Shown one piece after another: positions 41,196 through 54,192 of a stretch of 64,000 nt of DNA. The first letter of the stretch is position 1. Each line of letters begins with the position of its first letter. The stretch is taken from assembly GCA_019119355.1 (NCBI GenBank), contig DWXE01000039.1, forward strand, positions 62,001-126,000, given 5' to 3'. A model generated the notes under the pieces. That model searched no databases, had not been told where the DNA came from, and was given only the letters and a program-made list of their open reading frames with translations. A program made the translations under genes and the position numbers. Source of the DNA: Candidatus Eisenbergiella merdigallinarum. GTDB taxonomy: Bacteria; Bacillota; Clostridia; Lachnospirales; Lachnospiraceae.

Positions 41196-42302
41196 CTATC
41201 TGGGCCACCGTTCTCTTCTTTCCATCAGGGCAGGAAACGGCCGGTGGGGTTCCGCCTGATACCAGTACGCCACGCTGGCCACATCGTCCTGCCGCTCGAA
41301 CAGCCCTCCATGACAAACTCCGATCTGCTGGATCGTGACCTTCAAATCCTCTTCGAACAGAATCGGATCCATGATGTGCCAACGGTAAAAACAGCGTTCG
41401 GGCAGATGGTCGTCCGTATGATAGTCGTTGTGAATCGCCGTATCGCGGCAGGAATACCAGGGATATCCCAGAAACGGCGTGCAATAGGTATTTTCTATCG
41501 TCCTCCCGTTTTCCTGGGAAGCGAAGCTCCAGGCCCCTCCGAAATAATCCTCCGTACCGGTGCCGCAGATGGTGGGATATGTTTAATCCCCGTCCAGATA
41601 AAATTTCACTTCCCCTTCCCCGTACCAGTACCGCTCCAGGGCGGTGATCTCCAGACAGGTCCCCACATATTGTCCCCTGCCCTTTACGCCGTCTAAAATC
41701 ACATAATCCTTTCCCCTTTCCGTCATCCGCTGCCTTCTGAACTGCGCGTGGAAATAACCGGTCTCCTCCGGCAGCTCCTGCACCAGGCAATAATCCACCT
41801 GATAGAAAAAGGCGGGAACGTCCTCGTCCCCCTGATTCTCCAGGGTAATTTTTGCCCTTTTTCCAAACGGCATGGGAAAATAGCAGTTGAATCCCCGGGT
41901 AGGGTTCACCGCAACCGGCATGGAATTTACAGGATAGGACACGCCGAACCCGCAGCAGAAAAAATCGCCCAGCGGGCTTTCCACGGAAGGGGTCTCCTCC
42001 CCGTCCCAGTACATGCGCAGCACCAGATCCCGCAGCACGTACCGGTTTCGTTCGCTGGTTTTGTCCGTTACCGTCATCCAGATGTGCTGTATGACGCCCG
42101 GGCCCCCGATTTCAGCCAGCGTCACCGTCTCGTTCGCCCCCACCTTCGGGATGCAGGGGGATTCCTTTCGGGAAGGGCCCAGAACGCTTTCCTCCATTCC
42201 TCCCTTTCCCTTTTCTCCGGTCCGGTTCTCCCAGTTGATGCTCCTGCTCTTTCCCCGTCTCAAGATGGGGAGTCCCATCATGCTGCTTCCAAAAACGTCC
42301 AT
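41196..42302 (-). pseudogene. GH172 (DUF2961) alpha-fructofuranosidase-type hydrolase interrupted by one in-frame stop
   Basis: Start ATG at 42302 with CGGAGGG upstream. The first 239 codons give a DUF2961 protein (GVIQHIWMTV, YPVNSMPVAVNP, VKFYLDGD). Codon 240 (41585-41583) is TAA, where the family has an acidic residue in DGDE-x-YPT. The same frame then continues 128 codons to TAG at 41198-41196 with the conserved TICGTGTEDYFGGAW, TPFLGYPWYSCRDTAIHNDYH and RWHIMDP blocks. So a full-length gene of 368 codons is broken by a single nonsense change (or a sequencing error). The founding GH172 enzyme makes and hydrolyses difructose dianhydride I. Confidence 0.88.
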
Positions 42303-42363
42303 TCTGCCCTCCGTTTCGATCCTCCGGGATCTTTCTTTTCATCTTTCATATCTTCTAACTTAA

Positions 42364-42391
42364 AGTATATTTCATCTGGCGGCCAAAGCAA
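42364..42391 (-). promoter_or_regulatory. Probable promoter of the GH172/GH32 copy B operon
   Basis: Minus strand -35 TTGCTT (42391-42386), 16-base spacer, -10 TATACT (42369-42364), followed by an AT-rich leader. No clear LacI-type palindrome was found beside it, so its control may differ from that of the other fructosidase operon. Confidence 0.5.
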
Positions 42392-42499
42392 TCCCCGCCG
42401 CGAAAATTTTTTCCGATTTTCAACCCCACGCTGATTGATCCCTTTCCTCCCCTGTTTTAAGATAATCCCATAAAAATGATTTATGCAAAGGAGTATCCC

Positions 42500-43027
42500 A
42501 TGATCAGGCGCGCGCAAAAAAAAGATGCCTCCCGCCTCGCGGAAATTCTGATTTTCGCGAAGCGGGCGGCATACCGTCCCATTTTTCAAGATGATATTGT
42601 TTCTTTCAACGAAATGCAGGTGCTGGATCTGGCCCTGCGCTTTCAAAACGATCCCGACGCCTTAAACGGGCTGTTCGTATACGATGACGGCATCCTGCGC
42701 GGGCTTCTCCGCATGGACGATCCCGCGGGCGCCTCTCCCTCCCTGCAGCTGAAGGAACTCTATGTGGATCCGTTCTTCCAGGGGCAGGGAGTGGGCTCAA
42801 AGCTGATGAAATACTTTCTTTCGGAAGTTTCCAGCCGAAACGCGAAGGAAGCGTTTCTCTGGGTTCTGGAAAAAAACGCGAAAGCCCGGGCTTTCTATGA
42901 ATCCTTCGGATTTTTTCCGGAAGGGGAACGGAAATTACAGCCGGGAACCCCTGAATTTCTGCTCAAATACCGTTATTCCTCTCCTTCCATCTTCTCCATG
43001 GCGTCTTCCATATCGTCGAATTCCTGA
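42500..43027 (+). CDS. GNAT-family N-acetyltransferase
   Basis: 175 residues from the ATG at 42500, preceded by AAAGGAGT; the ATG at 42476 has no ribosome site. Motif [21 protein letters not shown] is intact, followed by [19 protein letters not shown] as in small-molecule acetyltransferases. The last 18 residues (rich in Ser) are encoded on the strand opposite the end of gyrA, a convergent overlap of 55 bases, which suggests its original stop codon was lost. Confidence 0.85.
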   Translation: MIRRAQKKDASRLAEILIFAKRAAYRPIFQDDIVSFNEMQVLDLALRFQNDPDALNGLFVYDDGILRGLLRMDDPAGASPSLQLKELYVDPFFQGQGVGSKLMKYFLSEVSSRNAKEAFLWVLEKNAKARAFYESFGFFPEGERKLQPGTPEFLLKYRYSSPSIFSMASSISSNS

Positions 43028-45480
43028 TTTCCATCGGAAACCTTTTCCCGCACTTTGGCGATCTGGGCCACCTTTACGCCGGGATCCAGGTTGATCAGCT
43101 TCACGCCGGAGGTAATCCTTCCGAGAATGGAAACGTCTTCCATCCGGATCTGGATGATGATCCCTTCCGTGGTGATCATCATGATTTCATGGTCGTCGTT
43201 CACCGCCTTGACGCCCACCACATCTCCGGTCTTTTCCGTGATCTTATAGCACTTCACGCCCTTTCCGCCGCGGTGTTGCAGGGTGAACTCATCCAGGGAG
43301 GTTCGCTTGCCCATGCCCTGTTCGGACACGATGAGCAGGGTTTTTCCCTGATGATCCAGCTGCATTCCCACCACTTCGTCGCCGTCCGCCAGGGTCATTC
43401 CGATGACGCCCATGGACATCCGTCCCGTGGCCCTCACATCCGTCTCCTGGAAGCGGATACACATGCCGAACTTCGTCACCAGGAAGATTTCGGAATTTTC
43501 ATCCGTGATCTTCACCTCGATGAGCTCGTCGTCCTCCCGGAGGCTGATGGCCGCCAGGCCGTTCTTGCGCACGTTGCTGTATTCCAGAATGGAGGTCTTT
43601 TTCACGATTCCCTTCCGGGTGACCATGAACAAGTTCTTATCCTCTTCGTAATCCTTCACCGGGATGATGGCGGAAATCTTTTCTTCCGGATTGAGCTGCA
43701 GCAGGTTGATGATGGCCGTCCCCCTGGCCGTCCTGCCCGCCTCCGGGATCTCGTAGGCTTTCAGCCGGTAAACCCGACCGAAATTGGTGAAAAACATCAC
43801 ATAGTGGTGGGTGGAGGTCATCAGCAGATCCGCGATGAAGTCGTCCTCGATGGTCTGCATTCCCTTGATGCCTCTGCCTCCCCGGTTCTGGGCCCTGAAA
43901 TTGTCCACGGTCATCCGCTTGATATAGCCCAGATTCGTCATGGCGATGACGGTGTTGTCCCTGGGGATCATATCCTCCATGGAAATATCGTATTCATCGA
44001 ATCCGATCTTGCTTCTGCGGTCGTCCCCGAATTTCTCCTTCACGATGAGGATCTCTTCTTTGATGACGCCCAGCAGCCGCTTTTCATCCGCCAGAATGGC
44101 CTTCAGATCCGCGATTTTGATCAGCAGCTCCTGATGCTCCGCTTCCAGCTTCTCCCTCTCCAGTCCGGTGAGGGCGCGCAGGCGCATGTCGATGATGGCC
44201 TGGGCCTGCATGTCCGTCAGGCCGAACCGCTGGATCAGCCGTTCCTTGGAAATCTGAGGGGTCTGGCTGGAACGGATGATCTGGATCACTTCGTCGATGT
44301 GATCCTGGGCGATGAGCAGGCCCTGCAGAATGTGATCCCGTTCTTCGGCCTTGTTCAGATCGTACTTCGTCCTTCTGGTCACCACATCCTCCTGATGGCG
44401 GATGTAATGCTGGAGCATCTGCAGCAGATTCAGCACCTTCGGCTCGTTGTTCACCAGGGCCAGCATGATGACGCCGAAGGTATCCTGCATCTGGGTATGC
44501 TTGTAGAGCTGATTCAAAATGACGTTAGCGTTGGCGTCCCTGCGCAGCTCGATCACCACCCGGGTTCCCTCCCGGTTGGACTCGTCCCTCAGGTCCGTGA
44601 TCCCGTCGATCCTCTTTTCCTTGTGAAGGTCCGCGATCTTCTCGATGAGCCTGGCCTTGTTGACCATGTAGGGAAGTTCCGTGACCACGATCTGGGATTT
44701 TCCGTTGGGCAGGGTTTCGATATCCGTCACGGCGCGCACGCGGATCTTGCCGCGCCCCGTCCGGTACGCCTCTTCCGCTCCCCGGGTGCCCAGGATGACT
44801 CCCCCGGTAGGGAAATCCGGCGCCTTGACGATCTGCATCACCTCTTCGATATCCGTATCCCGGTCTTCCAGGATCCGGTTGTCTACGATCTTCACCACGG
44901 CGTCCACCACTTCCCGCAGGTTGTGGGGCGGGATATTGGTGGCCATCCCAACGGCGATGCCGGAAGTTCCGTTCACCAGCAGGTTGGGATAACGGGAAGG
45001 CAGAACCACGGGCTCTTTCTCCGTCTCGTCGAAGTTGGGCTCGAAGTCCACCGTGTTTTTGTTGATGTCAGCCAGCATTTCCATGGAGATTTTGGAAAGG
45101 CGGGCTTCCGTGTAACGCATAGCCGCAGGGCCGTCCCCGTCCTCGGATCCGAAGTTCCCGTGGCCGTCCACCAGCGGATAGCGGGTATTCCATTCCTGGG
45201 CCATATTCACCAGAGCGCCATAAATGGAACTGTCCCCGTGGGGATGGTATTTACCCATGGTATCGCCCACGATACGCGCGCATTTTCGATGCGGCTTATC
45301 CGGCCCGTTGTTCAGCTCGATCATGGAATAGAGCACGCGCCTCTGAACGGGCTTTAAGCCGTCCCTGACGTCCGGCAGCGCCCTGGACGCGATGACGCTC
45401 ATGGCATAATCGATATAAGAAGTCTCCATCTTCTTTTTCAGATCGACCTCTTCTATTCTGTCAAAAATATTCTCTTCCAT
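42973..45480 (-). CDS. gyrA: DNA gyrase subunit A
   Basis: 835 residues. Catalytic Tyr123 in [10 protein letters not shown] forms the DNA-protein bond; the N-terminal winged-helix/tower domains are followed by a six-bladed C-terminal DNA-wrapping domain with the GyrA-box [10 protein letters not shown] and an acidic tail. In the quinolone region [12 protein letters not shown], Ser84 is present but the acidic residue of E. coli (Asp87) is Gly88. Works with GyrB to introduce negative supercoils. Encoded 37 bases after gyrB in the origin cluster. Confidence 0.98.
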   Translation of the reverse strand: MEENIFDRIEEVDLKKKMETSYIDYAMSVIASRALPDVRDGLKPVQRRVLYSMIELNNGPDKPHRKCARIVGDTMGKYHPHGDSSIYGALVNMAQEWNTRYPLVDGHGNFGSEDGDGPAAMRYTEARLSKISMEMLADINKNTVDFEPNFDETEKEPVVLPSRYPNLLVNGTSGIAVGMATNIPPHNLREVVDAVVKIVDNRILEDRDTDIEEVMQIVKAPDFPTGGVILGTRGAEEAYRTGRGKIRVRAVTDIETLPNGKSQIVVTELPYMVNKARLIEKIADLHKEKRIDGITDLRDESNREGTRVVIELRRDANANVILNQLYKHTQMQDTFGVIMLALVNNEPKVLNLLQMLQHYIRHQEDVVTRRTKYDLNKAEERDHILQGLLIAQDHIDEVIQIIRSSQTPQISKERLIQRFGLTDMQAQAIIDMRLRALTGLEREKLEAEHQELLIKIADLKAILADEKRLLGVIKEEILIVKEKFGDDRRSKIGFDEYDISMEDMIPRDNTVIAMTNLGYIKRMTVDNFRAQNRGGRGIKGMQTIEDDFIADLLMTSTHHYVMFFTNFGRVYRLKAYEIPEAGRTARGTAIINLLQLNPEEKISAIIPVKDYEEDKNLFMVTRKGIVKKTSILEYSNVRKNGLAAISLREDDELIEVKITDENSEIFLVTKFGMCIRFQETDVRATGRMSMGVIGMTLADGDEVVGMQLDHQGKTLLIVSEQGMGKRTSLDEFTLQHRGGKGVKCYKITEKTGDVVGVKAVNDDHEIMMITTEGIIIQIRMEDVSILGRITSGVKLINLDPGVKVAQIAKVREKVSDGNQEFDDMEDAMEKMEGEE

Positions 45481-45517
45481 CTATGGCTCCCATCTGCGCG
45501 CGGGGCGCGAGTTGATT

Positions 45518-48530
<3,013 letters not shown>

Positions 48531-48534
<4 letters not shown>

Positions 48535-48749
48535 AATTCACCCGATTCGATTTTCAGGGTCCGGCCGTCGTATTCCACGATATCTCCGGGCACCAGCTTC
48601 TTGCCGCGCTGCGTTTCCGTAACGCTGTTGACCTTCACGAGGCCGTCCTGCACGGCGTATTTGGCGTCCACGCCGGACTCCGTCAGCCCTGCCGCCTTCA
48701 GAGCCTGTCCCAGTTTGATCCATTCGTCTTTGATCCGATAAATTTCCAT
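48531..48749 (-). CDS. yaaA: S4-domain RNA-binding protein YaaA
   Basis: 72 residues. An S4-like fold: IKLGQALKAAGLTESGVDAK, then NSVTETQRGKKLVPGDIVE. This small protein lies between dnaN and recF in most Bacillota. The family binds RNA and in Bacillus affects ribosome assembly. Translationally coupled to recF. Confidence 0.92.
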
Positions 48750-48770
48750 GTCGATTCCTTTCCGCCCTTT

Positions 48771-49880
48771 TTAGTTCACCGCGGTGAAATTCACCGGAAG
48801 GATCAGGTAAATATAGCTGTTTTCATCGTTGCGGATAAAACAGGGGGCTTTCGGATTGACCAGATAGACGGTAATCTGCTCCTCGTCGATGACCCGCAGC
48901 GCGTCGATGAGGAATCTGGGGTTAAATCCGATCATAATATCCCGGCCCTGCTTTTCGATATCGATCTGTTCGTTCATGCTGCCCAGGGCGGAATTGATTT
49001 TAAGTTCCATAGATCCGTCCGTAATATTGATAATAATGGGCTTTTTATCCCCTTCCCGCACGAGGAGGGTAGCTCTGTCGATACAGCTTAAAAATTCCCG
49101 CTTGTTGATCACCACTCGGGTTTCGTAGTCGTTTGACAGCATCTGATCGATGTGGAAATATTCCCCTTCGATCAGGCGGGAAACGACCGTGGTCCGGTCG
49201 AATTCGAAGACCACATGTTTGTCCGTGAAGTAGATGGCCGCGTCGTCCTCCGTGCCGCCTGTGAGAATCTTGCTGATTTCATTTAACGTTTTTCCGGGGA
49301 TGACGGCCTTTCTGGGGTCGTAAGCGTTCTTCAGCTGAATTTTGCGGATGGAAATCCGGTGGCCGTCCAGGGAGACGACTTTGAGCTCATCCTGGTTGAT
49401 TTCGAACAGTTCTCCGGTCATCAGCCGGTTGTTTTCGTTGTCAGCGATGGAAAAAATGGTCTGCCGGATCACTTCCTTGAGGGTGAACTGGGAGACGATG
49501 ACGCTTTCATTTCTCTCGATGTCCGGAAGTCCGGAGAAGTCGTCGCCGGGCTTTCCGACGATATCGAACTTCGCTTTTTCACAGGTGATGGTCGTCCTGC
49601 AGCCCGCGTCGGTGACGATGGTGATGTCGTTGTCAGGCAGCTTTCTGACGATCTCAAGAAAAATCTTCGCATCCAGAGCGATGATTCCAGGTTCTGCGAT
49701 CACGCCTTCGATGCTGGTCTCGATTCCGAGCTCCATGTCGTTGGCTGTGAGCTTTATGCTGTCGCCGGTGCAGTCCACGAGGATGCATTCCAGGATGGAC
49801 ATGGTGGTTTTGCTTGGCACCGCTTTGGAGACGACCTGAAGGCCGTTTAACAGGTTCGATTTGGAGCAGATCATTTTCAT
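48771..49880 (-). CDS. dnaN: DNA polymerase III subunit beta (sliding clamp)
   Basis: 369 residues, three repeated clamp domains, beginning MKMICSKSNLLNGLQVVSKAVPSKTTMSIL and ending VNPKAPCFIRNDENSYIYLILPVNF with the conserved P-x-R segment of the peptide-binding pocket. It tethers polymerase III to DNA. Transcribed after dnaA in the same direction, across a gap of 258 bases that holds DnaA boxes. Confidence 0.98.
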   Translation of the reverse strand: MKMICSKSNLLNGLQVVSKAVPSKTTMSILECILVDCTGDSIKLTANDMELGIETSIEGVIAEPGIIALDAKIFLEIVRKLPDNDITIVTDAGCRTTITCEKAKFDIVGKPGDDFSGLPDIERNESVIVSQFTLKEVIRQTIFSIADNENNRLMTGELFEINQDELKVVSLDGHRISIRKIQLKNAYDPRKAVIPGKTLNEISKILTGGTEDDAAIYFTDKHVVFEFDRTTVVSRLIEGEYFHIDQMLSNDYETRVVINKREFLSCIDRATLLVREGDKKPIIINITDGSMELKINSALGSMNEQIDIEKQGRDIMIGFNPRFLIDALRVIDEEQITVYLVNPKAPCFIRNDENSYIYLILPVNFTAVN

Positions 49881-49929
49881 AGGTGGAAAACTCCCTTCTG
49901 TGATTCAGGTAAAAGACGTCTTGATACAC

Positions 49930-50053
49930 TTATCCACAGTTCCGGGGCTTCAAAGGCCCTGCGGGCTGCGGCGTGCGCGCTTCTGCGCGCGGGATGGATA
50001 TAAATATTTAAATCCGTAGTCGTTCGTCGTAAGGGGTGTTGATATGTGGATAA
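49930..50053. other. DnaA boxes between dnaA and dnaN (second part of oriC)
   Basis: Perfect 9-mers TTATCCACA at 49930-49938 and, on the other strand, TGTGGATAA at 50045-50053, with degenerate boxes near 50111. A GC-rich hairpin (GCGCGC repeats near 49977-49990) and a TATAAATATTTAAAT stretch lie between them. Box clusters on both sides of dnaA resemble the bipartite origin of Bacillus subtilis. Confidence 0.75.
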
Positions 50054-50138
50054 CCCTCTCCATTATACTATTTATCAGGAAAAATGGGAATCAGAAGCCT
50101 GTGAAAAACCCATGGATAACCTGAGAAAAGAGATGAAG

Positions 50139-51500
50139 TTATACACATATCTTTTTCTTGATGGTTTCGATCCTGTAGGACAGCTCCTGGTTCGAATTCA
50201 GTTCATCCTCAATTTTATTCACACCGTGGATAATTGTGGTGTGGTCTTTTTTCCCCAGGAGCTTCCCGATGTTGACGTAGGAAGTGTCCGTGAGCTTGCG
50301 ACAAAGATACATGACAACCTGCCGCGGCTGGACGAATTCGGAGTTCCTCTTTTTGGAGGTGATATCGTCCGGAGAGACGCCGAACTGCTCCGCGACCACT
50401 TCTATAATGAGGGAAGGAGTGATCTCCTTGGGTTTATCCGGGTTGATAATGTCCTTTAAAGCGTCCTCCGCCAGCTCCAGCGTGATTTCAGACTGATTTT
50501 CGATCTTGGATTTGGCGATAATCCGGTTAAAGGCGCCCTCCAGCTCCCTGATGTTGGATTTGATGTTGGTGGCGATGTACTGGAAGATCTCGTCGTCGAT
50601 CTGCCGGTTGAAGGTTTCGGCGTTCTTTTTGAGGATCGCCATCCTGGTCTCATAATCGGGTGGCTGGATATCCGCGATCAGGCCCCAGTCGAAACGGGAA
50701 CGGAACCGTTCTTCCAGCGTTTCCATCTCTTTGGGCGGTTTATCGGAAGAAATCACGATCTGTTTCCCGGAGGAATGGAGCACGTTAAACGTATGGAAAA
50801 ATTCTTCCTGCGTGCTCTCCTTTCCTATAATAAACTGGATATCGTCGATCATGAGCACGTCCACGGTCCGGTATTTCTCCCGCAGCTTGGTCATGGCTGT
50901 GGCGTTACCGCTTCGGATGGATTCGATCACCTCGTTGGTAAAGGATTCTGAGGTGACATAGAGCACCTTCATTTCGGGGTTCTGCTCCAGGATGAAGTGG
51001 CCGATGGAGTGCATCAGGTGGGTCTTACCCAGCCCGGGCCCGCCGTAAATAAAGAGCGGGTTGTAAGCGTTTCCGGGGGATTCCGCCACCGCAAGACAGG
51101 CGGAATGAGCGAATTTGTTGTTGTTGCCCACCACGAAAGTGTCGAATTTGTATTTCGGATTCAGGTTCGCCTGCTCGTAGTTCACGTTTCCGGTGTTGCT
51201 GGAAGGGGACTTGAGATCCGCTTCGGAATCCCTGGGCTTTTCCTTTTCCAGAATAAACGAAATTTCATAGTCATGATCCATCATTTCGGAAATGGTGACC
51301 TTGAAGTAGCTTCCGTACTTATTGGATATGTAGTTGAGGGCATGGGCCTGTCCCGCAGGAATCTGAATATAGACGGTGCTGTTCTTCACGTCTGAAAACT
51401 GCAGGGGTTCGATCCAGGTCGTATATGAAATATTGGTGAGATCATATTCTTTATGAATGGTCTGTTTGATCATTTCCCAGTTTTCCCCAATAAAATGCAT
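50139..51500 (-). CDS. dnaA: Chromosomal replication initiator protein DnaA
   Basis: 453 residues from the ATG at 51500 (AGAGGAGG upstream; an upstream frame from 51524 precedes that site). Domain I (ENWEMIKQTIHKEYD), variable linker, AAA+ domain III with Walker A YGGPGLGKTHLMHS and Walker B LMIDDIQFI, and DNA-binding domain IV with the signature DHTTIIHGVNKIE. Opens the origin and activates or represses its own gene. A DnaA box in its leader suggests autoregulation. Confidence 0.98.
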   Translation of the reverse strand: MHFIGENWEMIKQTIHKEYDLTNISYTTWIEPLQFSDVKNSTVYIQIPAGQAHALNYISNKYGSYFKVTISEMMDHDYEISFILEKEKPRDSEADLKSPSSNTGNVNYEQANLNPKYKFDTFVVGNNNKFAHSACLAVAESPGNAYNPLFIYGGPGLGKTHLMHSIGHFILEQNPEMKVLYVTSESFTNEVIESIRSGNATAMTKLREKYRTVDVLMIDDIQFIIGKESTQEEFFHTFNVLHSSGKQIVISSDKPPKEMETLEERFRSRFDWGLIADIQPPDYETRMAILKKNAETFNRQIDDEIFQYIATNIKSNIRELEGAFNRIIAKSKIENQSEITLELAEDALKDIINPDKPKEITPSLIIEVVAEQFGVSPDDITSKKRNSEFVQPRQVVMYLCRKLTDTSYVNIGKLLGKKDHTTIIHGVNKIEDELNSNQELSYRIETIKKKICV

Positions 51501-51939
51501 AGATAGGCCTCCTCTTATCCACAATCCACAGAGAGATTTAATCTATTCTATAATAAACGAATTGATTGAAAATGGCAAATGTAATTTCCTGAGGAGAAGT
51601 TGTCCACATAAGATGTGGATTTTGAAAACAGGAGAGGGGTTTTGTGGATTTTATTGGGGAAGCTGTGGATAATTAGAATTCACATATTCACATTGATTTT
51701 CAAGGCGTTTGAATCCTGATTTGTGGAATAAAAAGAGTTTTATCCACAAGTTTTCCACAATTTGTGGATAAAGTTATGTCAATCTGGATAATGTGGATTT
51801 CAAAATCCACAGATGTTGAAGTTCTATATCTTGTATTTTCGCTCGAAAAAAGGAAACTAGATCTTGTATTGTGGAAAATAACGATTTTTTTGCGGCGTTT
51901 TGGGCGGAAATTATATTTTCGAAATTTGCCGGGATTTGC
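51501..51939. other. Replication origin oriC: DnaA-box cluster and AT-rich unwinding region
   Basis: Four perfect DnaA boxes: TTATCCACA at 51515-51523 and 51740-51748; TGTGGATAA at 51664-51672 and 51763-51771. Many one-mismatch boxes lie among them (for example TTTTCCACA at 51751-51759 and TGTGGATTT-type repeats at 51613, 51643 and 51792). An AT-rich stretch from about 51815 to 51930 is the likely unwinding element. The region lies between divergent dnaA and rpmH and holds no gene. Confidence 0.92.
51550..51578 (-). promoter_or_regulatory. dnaA promoter
   Basis: Minus strand -35 TTGCCA (51578-51573), 17-base spacer, -10 TATTAT (51555-51550). The DnaA box at 51515-51523 lies downstream, within the 5' leader, where bound DnaA could block transcription. 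Confidence 0.65.
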
Positions 51940-51968
51940 TTGACTTCTATTTTCTTTCCTTATATAAT
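51940..51968 (+). promoter_or_regulatory. Promoter of the rpmH-rnpA-yidD-yidC-jag operon
   Basis: -35 TTGACT (51940-51945), 17-base spacer, perfect -10 TATAAT (51963-51968). The leader to rpmH is about 100 bases. Confidence 0.8.
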
Positions 51969-52076
51969 GATAGCGATATTTTCCGATATATTACGATTTT
52001 GCGCAGCAGCCGGTTTTGTGCTGCTGTAGATTTTGCCTTGATGATGGATTGAGGTTGGAAAGGGAGGTGGCAGTTT

Positions 52077-52211
52077 ATGAAGATGACATTTCAGCCGAAG
52101 AAAAGGCAGCGCTCCAAAGTACACGGCTTCAGAGCGAGAATGAGCAGCGCTGGCGGAAGAAAAGTGCTGGCAGCCAGAAGAGCAAAAGGAAGAAAGAGAT
52201 TATCCGCATAG
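52077..52211 (+). CDS. rpmH: Ribosomal protein L34
   Basis: 44 residues, beginning [18 protein letters not shown], with the conserved [26 protein letters not shown] pattern in two stretches. AGGGAGGTGG lies upstream of the ATG. A highly basic large-subunit protein; always next to rnpA at bacterial origins. Confidence 0.98.
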   Translation: MKMTFQPKKRQRSKVHGFRARMSSAGGRKVLAARRAKGRKRLSA

Positions 52212-52251
52212 GCCGCAGTTTTGTGGCCTATTTTTCTATGGAGAAAAACGG

Positions 52252-52602
52252 ATGAAATTCACAGAGAGTCTGAGAAAAAACCGTCAGTTCCAGGAAGTTT
52301 ACAAAACCGGCGTTTCCCGCGCCAACAAGTATCTGGTTATGTTCGTATCGGAAAATCATCAGGACGTAAACTACCTCGGAATTTCTGTCAGCAAGAAAGT
52401 AGGAAACAGCGTGGTGAGACACCGCGTGAAGCGGCTCGTTAAGGAAAGCTATCGATTACATGAGGATATATTTAATAGTGGTTTAAATATAGTAATCACA
52501 GCGCGGGCCACAGCGGCCTCCATCCCTTATTCGAAGATGGAGAGCGCAGTATTGCATTTGGGAAAGCTTCACAATATCGTGAAGCCGTCGGATCATGAGT
52601 GA
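52252..52602 (+). CDS. rnpA: Ribonuclease P protein component
   Basis: 116 residues. N-terminal [15 protein letters not shown], and the RNA-binding RNR motif region [15 protein letters not shown]. It assists the catalytic RNA in removing 5' leaders from tRNA precursors. The stop overlaps the start region of yidD. Confidence 0.97.
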   Translation: MKFTESLRKNRQFQEVYKTGVSRANKYLVMFVSENHQDVNYLGISVSKKVGNSVVRHRVKRLVKESYRLHEDIFNSGLNIVITARATAASIPYSKMESAVLHLGKLHNIVKPSDHE

Positions 52603-52847
52603 TGAAAAATATTCTGATAGCAGCGATACGGTTTTACCGGAAATATCTGTCCCCCTTAAAGCGGATGAGATGTCCCTATATTCCCACCTGTTCGGAATAC
52701 GGCCTGGAAGCGATTCAGAGATATGGGGCGGTCAGGGGAGGATTGCTTGCTGTCTGGAGAATTTTGAGATGTAATCCTTTTTCCAAAGGAGGATACGATC
52801 CGGTTCCGGATCTTCCGGGACCTGAAAGCAGGAGGAAACACCATTGA
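52602..52847 (+). CDS. yidD: Membrane protein insertion efficiency factor YidD
   Basis: 81 residues from the ATG at 52602 (a GTG at 52599 is an alternative). Conserved [23 protein letters not shown] and [13 protein letters not shown] blocks with the three family cysteines. Small membrane-associated protein that aids YidC-dependent insertion. Overlaps both neighbours. Confidence 0.95.
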   Translation: MKNILIAAIRFYRKYLSPLKRMRCPYIPTCSEYGLEAIQRYGAVRGGLLAVWRILRCNPFSKGGYDPVPDLPGPESRRKHH

Positions 52848-54181
52848 ATTCAATTTTATTATCGCAGTATGACGGAGCGATTCTGGGCCCGATCGCCAGG
52901 GTGCTGGGATGGATCATGAACGGTATTTTCTGGGTTTTGGACAAGATCGGAATTCCGAATATCGGTCTCGCCATCATCCTGTTCACCATTGTGATTTATC
53001 TGCTCCTGATGCCTCTGACGATCCGCCAGCAGAAGTTTTCCAAGCTGAGCGCGAAGATGAACCCCGAACTGCAGGCGATTCAGAAGAGGTACAGCGGCAA
53101 AAAGGACAATGAGTCCATGATGGCCATGAATCAGGAAACGAAGGAAGTCTATGCCAAGTACGGAGTATCCCCTACGGGCAGCTGCGTACAGCTTTTGATC
53201 CAGATGCCGATCCTGTTCGCCCTCTACCGGGTATTCTCCAATGTGCCCGCTTATGTGGCGCAGGTAAAGGAAGCCTTTTTCCCTCTGGTGGAAAAGCTGG
53301 TGAACACGCCGGGAAGCGCGGAGTTTCTGAGCAATTCGGAGAACTTTACCAACGGGGCGATGTATGCCAGACAGTTCGCCAGCGAAGCTTTTACTTCCGG
53401 AAACGTGGAATACATGCAGAATACGTTTATCGACGTCCTTTACAAGGCTTCCACCGCGGAATGGAACAACCTTGCCGCGAATTTCCCGGATCTGGCGACG
53501 GATATCGCTGATACCATGGAAAAAATGGACCGCTACAACAATTTCCTGGGGCTGAACATGGGAAATCCCCCGTCCTTCATGGTGAGCGAAGCCATCGCGG
53601 CCGGCGCCTGGCTGATGGTGATCGCGGCGCTGGCGATCCCGATCCTTTCCGCCGTGACCCAGTGGCTGAACGTGAAACTGATGCCTCAGGCAGATACGGG
53701 AACGGACAACGATAAAGCGAACTCCATGATGTCCTCCATGAAGATGATGAACAACATCATGCCGATCATGTCCGCCGTATTCTGTTATACGCTGCCCGCC
53801 GGTATGGGCCTTTACTGGATCGCCGGTTCCGTGGTCAGAAGCGTACAGCAGGTGGCCATCAACAAGCACATCGATAAGATGGATATCGATGCGGAGATCA
53901 AAAAGAATGTGGAGAAGCACAAGGAGAAGCTCCGCAAAAAGGGAATCGATCCGGAGAAGCTCAACAGCTACGCGACCATGAGCACCAGGAACGTGAAGCC
54001 GCAGAGCCCGGCTCCCGCCGTGAATACGAAGCCGAAGGCTTCCTCCATGACCCAGGAAGAGAAGGATGAAGCCGTCAGAAAGGCGACGGAATATTACAAT
54101 AAGAATGCGGCCAGGCCCGGAAGTCTCGCCGCGAAAGCGAATATGGTAAAGGACTACAACGAAAGGAATAACAGGAAATAG
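52844..54181 (+). CDS. yidC: YidC/OxaA membrane protein insertase
   Basis: 445 residues from a TTG start (GGAGG 8 bases upstream). First helix near residue 30, conserved positively charged groove residue in [13 protein letters not shown], then the four-helix core ending [14 protein letters not shown] long basic C-terminal tail follows. No lipobox Cys, unlike Bacillus SpoIIIJ/YqjG. The loop between helices 2 and 3 is about 100 residues, longer than in Bacillus. Inserts small proteins into the membrane. Confidence 0.95.
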   Translation: MNSILLSQYDGAILGPIARVLGWIMNGIFWVLDKIGIPNIGLAIILFTIVIYLLLMPLTIRQQKFSKLSAKMNPELQAIQKRYSGKKDNESMMAMNQETKEVYAKYGVSPTGSCVQLLIQMPILFALYRVFSNVPAYVAQVKEAFFPLVEKLVNTPGSAEFLSNSENFTNGAMYARQFASEAFTSGNVEYMQNTFIDVLYKASTAEWNNLAANFPDLATDIADTMEKMDRYNNFLGLNMGNPPSFMVSEAIAAGAWLMVIAALAIPILSAVTQWLNVKLMPQADTGTDNDKANSMMSSMKMMNNIMPIMSAVFCYTLPAGMGLYWIAGSVVRSVQQVAINKHIDKMDIDAEIKKNVEKHKEKLRKKGIDPEKLNSYATMSTRNVKPQSPAPAVNTKPKASSMTQEEKDEAVRKATEYYNKNAARPGSLAAKANMVKDYNERNNRK

Positions 54182-54192
54182 GAGGGGTTGCC

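Noticed and set aside
41583-41585. Recoding of the GH172 stop as a special amino acid
   Set aside because: The codon is TAA, which is not used for selenocysteine (TGA) or pyrrolysine (TAG); a nonsense mutation is simpler.
39613-41790. A 725-residue open frame covering GH32 copy B with a 218-residue N-terminal extension
   Set aside because: The extension is antisense-frame noise over the GH172 gene; a good ribosome site precedes the ATG at 41136, and the GH32 fold starts there.
43189-45357. A 722-codon open frame on the strand opposite gyrA, and a 700-codon one opposite mnmG
   Set aside because: Long antisense frames are expected from the codon bias of GC-rich genes; no domain is recognisable and gyrA/mnmG are certain.
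51601-51800. CRISPR-like repeats (many TGTGGAT/ATCCACA words)
   Set aside because: They are 8-9 base DnaA-box variants at irregular spacing in both orientations next to dnaA, not direct repeats with spacers.
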